Positions 1-9,759 of a DNA stretch of 36,066 nt are shown one piece after another. The DNA is from an uncultured bacterium (lineage in GTDB: Bacteria > Bacteroidota > Bacteroidia > Bacteroidales > CAIWKO01). Numbering within the stretch: the first letter of the stretch is position 1; the number at the start of each line of letters is the position of its first letter. A model generated the notes under the pieces. It was given only the letters and a program-made list of their open reading frames with translations. It was not told the DNA's origin and did not search any database. Made by a program: the position numbers and the translations under genes. The stretch spans positions 1 to 36,066 of the forward strand of contig CAIOYH010000074.1 in assembly GCA_903862465.1 (NCBI GenBank), read 5' to 3'.

Positions 1-257
1 AACCTCGTGCGAACCCTTTGTAACCTCGTGCGAACCCTTTCGAAGCTCGTGCGAACCCTTTGTAACCTCGTGCGAACCCTTTCTAACCTCGTGCGAACCC
101 TTTCTAACCTCGTGCGAACCCTTTGTAACCTCGTGCGAACCAATCGAGGATACGTGCGAACCAATCGAGGATACGTGCGAACCAATCGAGGATACGTGCG
201 AACCAATCGTGGATACGTGCGAACCAATAACACGGTCGTGCGAACCCTTACCTCCGC
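1..257. repeat. 21-bp tandem repeat array 1 (at least 12 copies)
   Basis: The decamer CGTGCGAACC recurs at 6, 27, 48, 69, 90, 111, 132, 153, 174, 195, 216 and 237, always exactly 21 bp apart. The array continues off the left edge. The other 11 bp of the unit come in two versions: CCTTTGTAACC-like in the first six copies and AATCGAGGATA-like in copies 7-10, with two diverged copies at the end. Because 21 is a multiple of three, a frame stays open through the array and encodes heptads such as VRTLCNL and VRTNRGY. I read that as a by-product of the period, since no promoter or gene-like start precedes it. The rest of the stretch up to 400 shows nothing else recognisable. Confidence 0.93.
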
Positions 258-400
258 AAATCGAAACCCTGCAAACAAAAAAAACATTCGACTAAAACTA
301 AATCCTAAAATCTTTTCTTGTAATATTCCAAACCCAAAACCCCAAAACAATCAACTCACCCCCCTGTTCATATCTTAGTTTGAAAAATATTTTTCTGAAA

Positions 401-431
401 TTGAATTAGTAAATAAAAATTTCTACTTTTG
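401..431 (+). promoter_or_regulatory. Bacteroidota-type promoter for purL
   Basis: TACTTTTG at 424-431 matches the -7 consensus TAnnTTTG. A TTG at 401-403 lies 20 bp upstream as the -33 element. The purL ATG follows 24 bp downstream. Confidence 0.7.
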
Positions 432-455
432 TCGTGATTTAAAATCAGAAATAAA

Positions 456-2693
456 ATGAATAACACAAAATCAGAAAAAGCCGTAAGTGTCGAAACGGCT
501 CAATTGCTCGGATTGCTTCCCGAAGAGTTCGAACAGATAAAGACCATTTTGGGTCGCACACCCAATTTCACGGAGTTGAGCGTCTATTCGGTGATGTGGT
601 CGGAGCATTGCAGCTACAAAAATTCTATCTTTTGGTTGAAGAAACTGCCGAAAGACGGTCCGCAGATGTTAGCCAAAGCCGGGGAAGAAAATGCCGGCAT
701 GGTGGATGTGGGCGATGGTATGGCATGTGTGTTTAAGATAGAATCGCACAATCATCCCTCGGCTGTGGAACCCTATCAGGGAGCTGCCACGGGGGTGGGC
801 GGTATCAATCGCGACATTTTTACGATGGGTGCGCGCCCTATTGCACAGTTGAATTCGCTGCGTTTCGGCAATTTGGCATTGGACCGCACGAAACGTTTGG
901 TGAAAGGTGTGGTGAAAGGCATAGGCGACTATGGCAATGCGTTTGGCGTGCCTGTGGTGGCGGGCGAGACCAATTTTGATGATTGTTATAACCAAAATAT
1001 ATTGGTGAATGCGATGTCGGTGGGCATAGTTCGCATCGGCAACACGGTTTCAGCCACGTCGGAAGGGGCGGGCAACTCGGTGTTTATCGTGGGTTCGTCC
1101 ACAGGCAAGGACGGCATACACGGCGCCACCTTTGCCTCGGTTGACATCACCGAAAACTCCGCCGACGATTTGCCTTCGGTTCAGGTGGGGGATCCGTTTC
1201 AGGAGAAATTGCTGTTGGAAGCTTCTTTGGAGTTGATAAAAAGCGGCACTGTGGTGGGGATGCAAGATATGGGTGCGGCGGGTATCACCTGTTCCACCTC
1301 GGAAATGTCGGCAAAAGGCAAGCATGGCATGAATATCTATTTGGATAAAGTGCCCTTGCGTCAACAAAACATGAAACCGTTTGAGATACTGCTGTCGGAA
1401 TCGCAAGAGCGCATGTTGGTGATTATCCAAAAAGGAAAAGAAGACATAGCGAAGGCGATTTTCGAGAAGTGGGATTTGAATTGCGTGGAGATAGGTGAGG
1501 TGATAGAAGGGGAGATGCTCAACTATTATATGCAAGGCGAATTGGTGGCGCAGGTTCCGGCTGACAGCTTGGTGTTGGGCGGGGGTGCTCCGATATATCA
1601 ACGGGAATACACAGAGCCGGACTATTATGCCAAGACGAAAAAATTCAACATACAGTCGGTGCCCGAACCATGCGACCTGCGACAGATAGCCAAGACGTTG
1701 TTGGGCAATCCGAATATATGTTCGAAGAAATGGGTTGCCGAACAGTATGACACGATGGTGGGCACCAAAAACATGACGACCAATGCGCCCGCCGATGCAG
1801 CAGTGGTGAATCTGAAAGGAACCAACAAGGCGTTGGTGATGACGGTGGATTGCAATGCCCGTTATGTTCATGCCGACCCACGCATAGGTACTGAGATTGC
1901 TGTGGCAGAAGCTGCGCGCAACATCGCTTGTGCGGGAGGAATGCCGTTAGCCATCACGAATTGTTTGAATTTTGGGAATCCCTATAGCCCTGAGGTTTTT
2001 TGGCAATTTGTTCATGCCATCAAAGGTATGGGGAATGCCTGCAAGAAATTTGGCACGCCCGTGACCGGAGGCAACGTGAGTTTCTACAACCAATCGAACA
2101 TAGATGGCAACATCATCCCGATTTTTCCTACTCCGGTGATAGGCATGATAGGTCTGCTGACCGACAAAGGCAATCGCATGTCAATGGATTTTAAACAAAA
2201 AGGCGACACCATTTATATGTTGGGTGCTTCTCACAATGATATCAACTCGTCGCAATACTTGGTGAACTATCACAAGGTGACGCTGTCGCCTCCTCCTTAT
2301 GTGAATCTTGATAAAGAGCTAATCTTGATAAGCACCTTAAACCATTTGATAAACTCCAAATTGGTGAATGCGGCTCACGATGTTTCTGAAGGCGGACTTT
2401 TTGTAGCTTTGTTTGAGATGGGCATGTATCGCCAATTGGGCTTCGACATCACAAGCGACAGCGAAATTCGTTTGGATGCGTTTTTGTTTGGCGAATCGCA
2501 GGGGAGAATCGTCGTAACGGTGTGCGAAGAAGATGAGGGCGACTTTATTGACTTTATTGCCGATTCGAAAATCACCTGTACCTTGCTTGGACATATCACC
2601 AAAGGAGATATGCGCGTGGATGATATTTCGTATGGCATGATAGCGGATGGCAAGAAGATTTATGATGGGGCGTTAGAGGAATATCTCAAGTAA
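456..2693 (+). CDS. purL: Phosphoribosylformylglycinamidine synthase subunit PurL (small type)
   Basis: PurL performs the ATP-dependent amidation of FGAR to FGAM, the fourth step of purine synthesis, in the cytoplasm. At 745 residues it is the small PurL type that works with separate PurS and PurQ subunits, not the fused enzyme of about 1,300 residues. The conserved N-terminal motif SEHCSYKNS is at residues 49-57. The glycine-rich motif [11 protein letters not shown] marks the first AIRS-like half, and a second half containing AHDVSEGG follows, so the duplicated ATP-binding and C-terminal domains are intact. The ATG start sits 24 bp below a good promoter. No purS or purQ is adjacent, so those subunits must be encoded elsewhere. 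It is transcribed alone; the next gene has its own promoter. Confidence 0.97.
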   Translation: MNNTKSEKAVSVETAQLLGLLPEEFEQIKTILGRTPNFTELSVYSVMWSEHCSYKNSIFWLKKLPKDGPQMLAKAGEENAGMVDVGDGMACVFKIESHNHPSAVEPYQGAATGVGGINRDIFTMGARPIAQLNSLRFGNLALDRTKRLVKGVVKGIGDYGNAFGVPVVAGETNFDDCYNQNILVNAMSVGIVRIGNTVSATSEGAGNSVFIVGSSTGKDGIHGATFASVDITENSADDLPSVQVGDPFQEKLLLEASLELIKSGTVVGMQDMGAAGITCSTSEMSAKGKHGMNIYLDKVPLRQQNMKPFEILLSESQERMLVIIQKGKEDIAKAIFEKWDLNCVEIGEVIEGEMLNYYMQGELVAQVPADSLVLGGGAPIYQREYTEPDYYAKTKKFNIQSVPEPCDLRQIAKTLLGNPNICSKKWVAEQYDTMVGTKNMTTNAPADAAVVNLKGTNKALVMTVDCNARYVHADPRIGTEIAVAEAARNIACAGGMPLAITNCLNFGNPYSPEVFWQFVHAIKGMGNACKKFGTPVTGGNVSFYNQSNIDGNIIPIFPTPVIGMIGLLTDKGNRMSMDFKQKGDTIYMLGASHNDINSSQYLVNYHKVTLSPPPYVNLDKELILISTLNHLINSKLVNAAHDVSEGGLFVALFEMGMYRQLGFDITSDSEIRLDAFLFGESQGRIVVTVCEEDEGDFIDFIADSKITCTLLGHITKGDMRVDDISYGMIADGKKIYDGALEEYLK

Positions 2694-2717
2694 TTCTGTG
2701 CATTCAGAAATAATGCG

Positions 2718-2746
2718 TTGAAAACGAAGTTTTATTCGTAATTTTG
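2718..2746 (+). promoter_or_regulatory. Promoter for the secreted nuclease gene
   Basis: TAATTTTG at 2739-2746 fits TAnnTTTG, with TTG at 2718-2720 placed 18 bp upstream. It lies 37 bp before the ATG at 2784. Confidence 0.6.
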
Positions 2747-2783
2747 CACGCGATTGTTTTTTATCTTCTTTCAATGTACTATT

Positions 2784-3869
2784 ATGAAAAAAATCTTTGT
2801 TTTTCTTTTTGCCTTAGCGATATTTTTCCGTATATCGGCTCAAATCCCTGTTGGATATTATGATGCTGCAGCCGGTTTGTCGGCTTTGCCTTTGAAGACG
2901 GCTTTGTTCAACATCATCAAGAATCATACTACGCTCTCTTATACCCCCGGTTTGTGGACTGCTTTTCAAACCACAGATGTGAAACCTAATGGTAAGGTTT
3001 GGGATGTTTATTCTGATGTCCCCGGAGGCACGCCGCCTTATGAATATACTTTTGTGACCAACCAATGCGGAAGTTATAATAGCGAAGGGGATTGTTATAA
3101 CAGAGAACATTCTTTGCCTGAGAGTTGGTTTGCGGGGGCTTCGCCGATGTACTCTGATTTGTTTCATATCTATCCTACGGATGGGAAGGTGAATAATCAG
3201 AGAAGCAATTATCCTTTAGCCGATGTGGGAAGCGTTTCATGGACTTCCATGAATGGCAGCAAACTTGGCACATGCTCTGACGCGGGCTATGCAGGAACCG
3301 TTTTTGAACCTTTAGATGAGTATAAAGGTGATTTTGCTCGTAGTTATTTTTATATGGCTACCTGTTATGAGAACGTCATAGCTAATTGGTATAGCAATTC
3401 TACAGAAGCCAATGCCGTACTCTCTAATAATTCGGGTTTGGTTTTCGAAACGTGGTATATCAATACCTTGTTGGCATGGGATACGAATGACCCCGTTAGC
3501 CCGAAAGAAGTTGACCGTAACAATGCTATTTATGCCGTTCAAAACAATCGCAATCCTTATATTGATCATCCCGAATGGGTTTTAGCTATTTGGGGACCTA
3601 CAGCAGGCATTCGCACTACAGATGTTTCAGATTATTTGAGTCTGTATCCTATGCCTGCAAAAGATTATATCACCATCAATCTGAATAGGGCAGACTTGGA
3701 TATTAAGAAAGTGGAGTTATATACCATGTCATCTGGCATGTTGCAAAGCTATCCGGTGGTTGGAAAATCAGTGACAATTAAGTTGAATGATTATGCAGCA
3801 GGGGTTTATTTTGTGCGTATCTTCACCAACAATGAGGTGATACAAAAGAAAATTGTTGTTGTAAAATAA
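2784..3869 (+). CDS. Secreted endonuclease I family nuclease with T9SS sorting domain
   Basis: 361 residues from the ATG at 2784. That start is preferred over an in-frame TTG at 2754 because it gives a clean signal peptide (residues 1-19, ending FRISA before Q). Residues about 25-275 match the EndA/NucM endonuclease I family of beta-beta-alpha-metal nucleases. The block NREHSLPESW (106-115) with His109 as the likely general base is followed by DLFHIYPTDGKVNNQRSN (125-142), the metal-site signature. Residues about 286-361 form a type A T9SS C-terminal sorting domain: it starts LYPMPAKDYI and ends with GVYFVRIFTNNEVIQKKIVV. The protein should cross the inner membrane by Sec, then be exported by the PorU/PorV system encoded at the other end of this window. 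It probably degrades extracellular DNA or RNA. It converges with the MCE gene 18 bp away. Confidence 0.93.
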   Translation: MKKIFVFLFALAIFFRISAQIPVGYYDAAAGLSALPLKTALFNIIKNHTTLSYTPGLWTAFQTTDVKPNGKVWDVYSDVPGGTPPYEYTFVTNQCGSYNSEGDCYNREHSLPESWFAGASPMYSDLFHIYPTDGKVNNQRSNYPLADVGSVSWTSMNGSKLGTCSDAGYAGTVFEPLDEYKGDFARSYFYMATCYENVIANWYSNSTEANAVLSNNSGLVFETWYINTLLAWDTNDPVSPKEVDRNNAIYAVQNNRNPYIDHPEWVLAIWGPTAGIRTTDVSDYLSLYPMPAKDYITINLNRADLDIKKVELYTMSSGMLQSYPVVGKSVTIKLNDYAAGVYFVRIFTNNEVIQKKIVVVK

Positions 3870-3887
3870 GATATATTTTCCGAAGAA

Positions 3888-4880
3888 TTACTTTTTAGGC
3901 TCAGTGTATGCATTTTTCTTTTTGCTGCCACCAAATACTGAGAAGTTCAGATAACGTTTCGGGTTGAGTTTGATATCTTCAACCAATTTGTTGAGTTCTT
4001 TGGAGGCACCTTCCAAGTTGTTATACAAGGTGTCGTTGTTCACCAACATTCCCAAACTGCCTTCACCACGATTTACTTTTGCAATAATCTCTGAGAAATC
4101 TTTCAGTGTTTTATCAGCATTATTGATGGTACTAGCAATCTTTGCTTTCGCCAAGGTGTCGCTGATATTTGAGAAGTTGACGATGATGTTGTTAATCTTG
4201 TCGTTGTTCTTTTTGATATTGGCAGTGATAGATTCCACATTTCCGATGATGTTAGCCAAGCGAAAACGTTGGGTTACGACTAAAGTATCAAGATTATAGG
4301 TGGTGCTTTCTAAGTTTTGAATGGTGTAGCGAATACTTTCGAAGCTTTGTTCTAAATTGCGCTGCGTGTTTTCATTAAAAATACCTTTAATGATTACCAA
4401 CACAGAGTCAATAGAGGACATCACGGTCTCAAATTTTTGTTTGATAGGTTGAAACTGTACATTGACTTCTTCCCCTAAGGTGGATTGGACAAAGGTATTC
4501 AATGTGTCGCCGCTAGCCGCCATGGTGGATGCGCTGCCCAATTGAATTTCAATGGCACGCGAGCCTAATAAATCAGAGCTATAGAGGCGAGCAATGGAGT
4601 TTTTGGGGATTTGCAGGTCGCTATTATTCACGATAAACTCGACAATGATTTTGCCTGAGTTGTTGGGATGGAAGTACATGTTTTGAACACGTCCTACTCG
4701 AAAGCCATTGACTAAAACAGGATTAGCGACCACCAATCCGTTTACTTGGTTGTATATAGCAAAATAGGTTCGTTCTTTACTGAATAAACTTCTACCTTTC
4801 AGGAAATTAATTCCCCAATACAGGAGTGCCAAACTTGCTATAAATACAATGGCTATTTTTATTTCTTTTGAAATTTTCAA
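3888..4880 (-). CDS. MCE/MlaD family lipid-transport protein
   Basis: 330 residues. One N-terminal membrane helix (about 8-24, the stretch IAIVFIASLALLYWGINF) is followed by an LKGRSLF linker and a single MCE domain (about 38-115, including VNGLVVANPVLVNGFRVG). A long alpha-helical tail (about 130-300) follows, and the protein ends in basic residues. This architecture fits MlaD-like subunits that sit in the inner membrane and pass lipids across the periplasm with an MlaE/MlaF ABC transporter. No such transporter genes are next to it here, so the partner must be elsewhere. The amidase gene follows the same strand upstream with a 156-bp gap. In many Bacteroidota an MCE gene sits beside an N-acetylmuramoyl amidase, as seen here. 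Confidence 0.9.
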   Translation of the reverse strand: MKISKEIKIAIVFIASLALLYWGINFLKGRSLFSKERTYFAIYNQVNGLVVANPVLVNGFRVGRVQNMYFHPNNSGKIIVEFIVNNSDLQIPKNSIARLYSSDLLGSRAIEIQLGSASTMAASGDTLNTFVQSTLGEEVNVQFQPIKQKFETVMSSIDSVLVIIKGIFNENTQRNLEQSFESIRYTIQNLESTTYNLDTLVVTQRFRLANIIGNVESITANIKKNNDKINNIIVNFSNISDTLAKAKIASTINNADKTLKDFSEIIAKVNRGEGSLGMLVNNDTLYNNLEGASKELNKLVEDIKLNPKRYLNFSVFGGSKKKNAYTEPKK

Positions 4881-4899
4881 TTCGAATTTAATTTTTGTG

Positions 4900-4907
4900 C
4901 AAACCTA
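4900..4907 (-). promoter_or_regulatory. -7 promoter element for the MCE gene
   Basis: Read on the minus strand this is TAGGTTTG, a match to TAnnTTTG, 19 bp upstream of the MCE start codon. No clear -33 TTG is at the usual distance. Confidence 0.5.
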
Positions 4908-5036
4908 CACATAATTTTTTAAACTGCCTAACTCAATCAAAAAAATCTTGTGTTATTTTATTAATTTTTCTTAATGTAGTATAATTTCCGCGTTTATTTG
5001 TACGTAATAAATGTGTTTTTGTTTTACAATGTGACA

Positions 5037-6203
5037 TTAATTTTTTACATATTTTAAAGCATCTTTCGGTGCAATGCGTTCTTCATTTAAAAAAGCCACT
5101 ACAAACGCATCTTTAAAACCTTTGCTTTGGACTTCATGTTGATATTTTACGGCTTCGTCGAGTGTCTTGAAATTGCCTGCCGTATATTTATAAACACCCT
5201 TCTGTACATATACTTTGATATCATTCAAACCATTAAATTCAGGGGAATTCAAAGGTTTTTTGTTTGGCAATGTAAGCATCTGTACTCTAAAAAAAACTTC
5301 GTTTTTTTGATTGACCACTTGATGCGTGTTTGTGTCAACAGGATGATTTTTCTTGATAGTATCTTTTTGAACTACAGGATTGTTGATGACATAGTCAGGA
5401 GTTTCATCTTCCGTTGAGTTTAGTCCTCCATTTTCGAAATTTGTTTTGTAGGATTTGAAAGCACGGAAAATTCCTGAGGCAATTTGATTTTGTCCGTTTT
5501 CACTTAGCAGATATTCTTCTTCTTGAAGATTGCTGACAAAACCCGTCTCGACCAATACTCCGGGCATGGTTGTTTTGTAAAGCACTAAAAAGCCTGCTTG
5601 TTTCACGCCTCTGTCGCCACGACCCACTTTCGTTTTGAATTGCTTTTGAACTTGTTCGGCAAAAAGCAAACTTTGATCGAGATAGGCGTTTTGATATAGG
5701 GAGAATATAATATTGGCTTCGGGCGAGTTCGGATCGAAGCCATCGTATTGTTTTGCGTAGTCGTTTTCAAAAAGAATGGAAGCATTTTCTTTTTTTGCGA
5801 CTTCTAAATTCGCGGAACTTTTATGCAAACCCATCACCCAAGTTTCAGTTCCTTTCACTTCGGTGTTGGTGGTGGAATTGCAGTGGATGGAAATAAACAA
5901 ATCAGCTTTGTTGCTGTTTGCAATTTGCGCCCTACGATACAATTCAATAAACACATCTGTTTTGCGGGTGTAAATCACTTCGATGTCAGGAAAATTTGTT
6001 TTAATATAATTTCCTAGCTTTAATGCGACAGCTAGCGCAATATTCTTTTCTTTTGAGTTTTTACCAACAGCTCCGGGATCGTCTCCACCGTGGCCTGCAT
6101 CTATAACAACTTTTTTGATTTTTATGATGTTAGGAGCTACATTACCAAGTGAATACAAAAACATCAATGTTAATAAAACAAAAAATAGATTAAATCGTTT
6201 CAT
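5037..6203 (-). CDS. N-acetylmuramoyl-L-alanine amidase with C-terminal SPOR-like domain
   Basis: 388 residues, cleaving the bond between MurNAc and the stem peptide of peptidoglycan in the periplasm. An N-terminal hydrophobic signal or anchor (about 5-22) is followed by an Amidase_3 zinc domain (about 30-255). The expected ligands and catalytic residues are visible: His38 in DAGHGG, Glu52 in KEKN, His107 in SIHCN and Glu219 in VLVETGFVSN. The segment about 125-195 is an insertion of the kind that acts as a regulatory blocking helix in division amidases. A charged linker leads to a C-terminal SPOR-like module (about 305-380, with TAGNFKTLDEA) that would bind denuded glycan at the septum. The role in daughter-cell separation is inferred from the family. 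Confidence 0.92.
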   Translation of the reverse strand: MKRFNLFFVLLTLMFLYSLGNVAPNIIKIKKVVIDAGHGGDDPGAVGKNSKEKNIALAVALKLGNYIKTNFPDIEVIYTRKTDVFIELYRRAQIANSNKADLFISIHCNSTTNTEVKGTETWVMGLHKSSANLEVAKKENASILFENDYAKQYDGFDPNSPEANIIFSLYQNAYLDQSLLFAEQVQKQFKTKVGRGDRGVKQAGFLVLYKTTMPGVLVETGFVSNLQEEEYLLSENGQNQIASGIFRAFKSYKTNFENGGLNSTEDETPDYVINNPVVQKDTIKKNHPVDTNTHQVVNQKNEVFFRVQMLTLPNKKPLNSPEFNGLNDIKVYVQKGVYKYTAGNFKTLDEAVKYQHEVQSKGFKDAFVVAFLNEERIAPKDALKYVKN

Positions 6204-6254
6204 CTGAATAATATATTTTAATTAGTTTTGCAAGAATTCGTTTTGAATACTCTG

Positions 6255-6284
6255 CAAATTTAGACACTTTTTCGATAACAACAA
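6255..6284 (-). promoter_or_regulatory. Promoter for the amidase gene
   Basis: On the minus strand TAAATTTG (6262-6255) fits TAnnTTTG, and TTG (6284-6282) lies 19 bp upstream. It ends about 51 bp before the amidase ATG, inside the divergent spacer shared with lptD. Confidence 0.65.
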
Positions 6285-6354
6285 GCATGCTACCATCAAA
6301 TTATTAACGATTTTATCAACTAAATCTACAGCCATACGTTTATTTGTTTCAATA

Positions 6355-8874
6355 TTGCTCCTTATCATTATATCTCAAGCACATGCTCAAGTGATTGCGA
6401 CGGATAGTTTATTATCGAATAAAAAGGATAGTTTAGCTATCCTGAACGATACTATCAAGAAAGATACCATTATTGATTTACGCGATCAACTTGCACCTAG
6501 CGCTATAGGGTCAAAGATAGACTATCAAGCTACGGATTCCATAAAATTGAGTATCACGGAGAAAAAAGCGTATCTGTATAACACTGTTGTGATAAAATAT
6601 GAAACGATAACTTTACAGGCAGGTTATGTGGAAATGAATTTTGCCAATAATTCGTTGTATGCAGATGGTGTGCTTGATTCTTTGGGGAAAGAAGTGCAAA
6701 AGCCTGACTTTATTGATGGATCAAATACTTTTTCTGCCACGAGTTTGGATTATAATTTCGAAACAAAGAAAGGATTGGTCAAAAACATCATTACCAACGA
6801 GGGGGAGAGCTATTTGCATGGAAATATAGTGAAACGTTTCCCTGATCATTCAGCAAATATCAAAAACGGTTTATATACTACCTGTGAAGAAGAAGTGCCA
6901 CATTATGCTATAAAGTTCAGCAAAGCACGTATGACAGCCAATGATAAAATTGTTTCAGGTCCTGCGTATATGGAGATAGAAGGTGTGCCGACGCCTTTGG
7001 TGTTGCCTTTCGGATATTTTCCTAATAAAAAAGGACAAGTGTCAGGGATACTTATTCCAACATGGGGCGAATCGGCAAACCGTGGGTACCACTTCGATAG
7101 GGGGGGGTATTATTGGGGAATTAATGATTTTATTGATTTGACCTTACAGGGAGATATCTATACAAGAGGAAGTTGGGCTGCTTATGCATCATCCACTTAC
7201 AGAAAGAAATATAAATATCAAGGGAATATTGCGCTTTCGTATGCTGTTAATATTATGAGTCAGAAATTTTTGCCTGATTATTCACGAAACAAAGCTTTCA
7301 AGATTCTATGGAGTCACAGACAAGATCCTAAGGCTCGCCCGAACAGTAGTTTTTCGGCTAACGTAAATATCGTTAGTAGTAATTTTTCAAAATATAATCC
7401 AACTTCCAACACTGAATATCTTTCGAATACTTTCGAGTCGAGTATAGCGTATCAAAAAACACTTTTCAGAGGGAAGGCAAATTTATCCTTGAACATTGGT
7501 GGTACACAAAACGTAACTACCAAGGAATTGAATTTGAAACTCCCGCAGTTGAATTTTTCGGTGAATACGTTTTATCCTTTCCGCAAGAAGAATAAAGCAG
7601 GCGCACTGAAGTGGTACGACAATATTAGTGTGGGTTACACCATGAATATGGATAACAATATCAATACTTATGATAGTTTGTTGTTGACTCCACGCATATT
7701 TAGTTTGATGCAAAACGGTATGCAGCATAGTATCCCAATACGCAGCACGGTGAAGGTGTTGAAGTTTATAAATTGGACAAATGCTATTACCATTAACGAA
7801 AGATGGTATTTGCGTTCTATAGATAAGCAATGGTATAATGATGAGGTGAACGATACTTCGTATTTGAAATCAGATACGATACAGGGTTTTCAGATGGCAC
7901 ACGAATTTAATTTCTCCTCTTCTGTAACCACCAAACTTTATGGCATGTATCAGTTTAAGAAGGGAGCATTGAAAGCTATTCGGCATGTGATGACGCCTTC
8001 GATTAGTTTTGTGTATCGTCCTGATTTTGGTTCTCGGTTTTGGGGATATTATAAATACGCACAAACAGATATGGTTGGACATTTTCGTAGGTATTCTATC
8101 TTTGAAAACAATGTGTATGGTTCGCCTGCCGATGGATTGTCGGGCAGAGTGGTTATGAGCATAAACAATAATTTGGAAATGAAAATCCGCAACAGAAAAG
8201 ATACAATTACAGGCTCGAAGAAGATTATGTTGTTGGATAATTTGGGCATACAAACAGCTTATGATATCGCAAAAGATTCTTTGCGTTGGGACCCTATCTC
8301 CATCAATGGTAGAACTCGTTTGTTTAATTTGTTGGATATCAATTTTACAGGAGCTTGGGATATGTATGCCTCGGATTCATTGGGGCGCATCAATAAGTAT
8401 GAATGGAATGTTCACCATCGTATCTTGCACCGCAGTAATACACATTGGATTTTGGGGATGTCCTATACCCTCAGCGATAAAACATTTCAGAAGAAGGATA
8501 AAAAGAACAACACCACCAAACCGATTTTCTTCAACCAATGGAATGTAAATCTAAGTTTAAGTTATACTTCCTCTGCCAATTTTATGTACTTGACTCGGAT
8601 GTATAAACATGATACCATTCTAACTTTAGGTATCAATGGTGAGCTTTATGTTACTCCAAAATGGAAAGTAAGTTTTACGACAGGTTATGATTTTATCCAC
8701 AAGAAGTTTTCCTTCACTTCCTTCAATATACATCGCGATTTGCATTGTTGGGAAATGGAGTTGGAATGGATACCGTATGGTTTCAGAAAGAGTTATAATT
8801 TCACTATCCGTGTGAAATCAACCATTTTGAAAGATTTGAAAATTACACAGAAAACCGATTTTCGCGATAATTAA
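6355..8874 (+). CDS. lptD: LPS-assembly outer-membrane protein LptD (Bacteroidota type)
   Basis: 839 residues as annotated. The protein takes LPS from the periplasmic Lpt bridge and inserts it into the outer leaflet of the outer membrane. An N-terminal OstA/LptA-like beta region covers about 60-200. The Bacteroidota LptD signature follows, including EGVPTPLVLPFGYFPNKKG and SGILIPTWGE, then a long C-terminal beta-barrel rich in alternating aromatic strands. The start is problematic. The only usual codon near the front is TTG at 6355, which leaves the short leader MLLIIISQAHA. The same frame is open upstream to a stop at 6244, and residues RLFVSI directly before it would complete a normal signal peptide starting at an ATA codon at 6334. 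No in-frame ATG occurs until well inside the mature domain. Followed 15 bp later by the DUF3822 gene. Confidence 0.88.
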   Translation: MLLIIISQAHAQVIATDSLLSNKKDSLAILNDTIKKDTIIDLRDQLAPSAIGSKIDYQATDSIKLSITEKKAYLYNTVVIKYETITLQAGYVEMNFANNSLYADGVLDSLGKEVQKPDFIDGSNTFSATSLDYNFETKKGLVKNIITNEGESYLHGNIVKRFPDHSANIKNGLYTTCEEEVPHYAIKFSKARMTANDKIVSGPAYMEIEGVPTPLVLPFGYFPNKKGQVSGILIPTWGESANRGYHFDRGGYYWGINDFIDLTLQGDIYTRGSWAAYASSTYRKKYKYQGNIALSYAVNIMSQKFLPDYSRNKAFKILWSHRQDPKARPNSSFSANVNIVSSNFSKYNPTSNTEYLSNTFESSIAYQKTLFRGKANLSLNIGGTQNVTTKELNLKLPQLNFSVNTFYPFRKKNKAGALKWYDNISVGYTMNMDNNINTYDSLLLTPRIFSLMQNGMQHSIPIRSTVKVLKFINWTNAITINERWYLRSIDKQWYNDEVNDTSYLKSDTIQGFQMAHEFNFSSSVTTKLYGMYQFKKGALKAIRHVMTPSISFVYRPDFGSRFWGYYKYAQTDMVGHFRRYSIFENNVYGSPADGLSGRVVMSINNNLEMKIRNRKDTITGSKKIMLLDNLGIQTAYDIAKDSLRWDPISINGRTRLFNLLDINFTGAWDMYASDSLGRINKYEWNVHHRILHRSNTHWILGMSYTLSDKTFQKKDKKNNTTKPIFFNQWNVNLSLSYTSSANFMYLTRMYKHDTILTLGINGELYVTPKWKVSFTTGYDFIHKKFSFTSFNIHRDLHCWEMELEWIPYGFRKSYNFTIRVKSTILKDLKITQKTDFRDN

Positions 8875-8889
8875 TACTTGAAGAACCTC

Positions 8890-9759
8890 ATGGACACAGC
8901 CGAATTACATACCTTTATTCAAAAAACGGATCCTTGTTTTTATAATCTGCCGTCAACTGCCTATCATTTGACTGTCGGCTTACACAAAAATGCACTGCAA
9001 TATGCTGTTTTCGATGCCGAGAAGAATAAGTTTGTGGCGTTTGCTCATAAATACATTCAAGGTATCCACAATAAGAATAAGTATTTTGAGCATTTTGGCT
9101 TGTTTGTTTCTGAGCATGAGATGTTGCAATTGCCCTATATAGATGTTCGCATTGTGTATGAAACGCAGCAAGCTACTTTGGTGCCTGATGCTCTCTTTGA
9201 TGCATCGGAAGCAGCCACTTTTCTTCGATTTAATCAACAAATAGGGGAGGAGGACGAAATCTGCTATGACAAACTGCGCAACAACGAAAGTGCTAACATT
9301 TTTGCTGTTCCCAACGGATGGAGACATGCATTGAATATTCCCCAAAGCAAAATTCATCATCATGCTTCGGTGTTTATCGAATCCTTGCAACTAGCCAACA
9401 AACATAGCATCAAACCGCATCAAGTTTATATACAAGTGCACGCTACTTTCTTTGACATGATGGTGCTCGACGGCAGAAAGCTGATGTTTTACAATACGTT
9501 TACCTACCGAACTGCTGAAGACTTTATGTATTTCGTCTTGTTTGTTTATGAGCAATTGAAGATGAGTCCTGAGCAGACGGGGGTGGTGTTGATGGGCGAA
9601 ATTGTGGAACATTCTGCTTTGTATGATTTGCTCTATAAATATATTCGAAGCATAGCTTTTGTGGAAACCAACCTGACGATACAAAACAGTCATATCTTGA
9701 ACGATGTTGCTCCACATGTTTTTTATTCATTATTAAATACTGTATTATGCGAATTATAA
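8890..9759 (+). CDS. DUF3822 family protein
   Basis: 289 residues from the ATG at 8890; a TTG at 8878 is also in frame but less likely. The pattern fits DUF3822, a Bacteroidota-restricted family of unknown function: an early block YHLTVGLHKNALQYAVFD, a middle HQVYIQVHATFFDMMVLD, then KLMFYNTFTYRTAEDFMYF and a late GVVLMGEIVEHSALYDLL. This looks like an actin/ASKHA-type two-lobed fold in outline, but that is only an impression. No signal peptide or membrane segment, so cytoplasmic. It overlaps rsmD by 13 bp and follows lptD by 15 bp, so the three are probably co-transcribed. DUF3822 next to rsmD is a common Bacteroidota pairing. Confidence 0.85.
   Translation: MDTAELHTFIQKTDPCFYNLPSTAYHLTVGLHKNALQYAVFDAEKNKFVAFAHKYIQGIHNKNKYFEHFGLFVSEHEMLQLPYIDVRIVYETQQATLVPDALFDASEAATFLRFNQQIGEEDEICYDKLRNNESANIFAVPNGWRHALNIPQSKIHHHASVFIESLQLANKHSIKPHQVYIQVHATFFDMMVLDGRKLMFYNTFTYRTAEDFMYFVLFVYEQLKMSPEQTGVVLMGEIVEHSALYDLLYKYIRSIAFVETNLTIQNSHILNDVAPHVFYSLLNTVLCEL

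Noticed and set aside
7-378. Open frame of 123 residues through array 1
   Set aside because: The frame is open only because the 21-bp period is a multiple of three; heptad product, no promoter, and the tail after the array is low complexity.
669-1871. Long minus-strand frames inside purL
   Set aside because: Shadows of the purL codons; His-rich and without family features.
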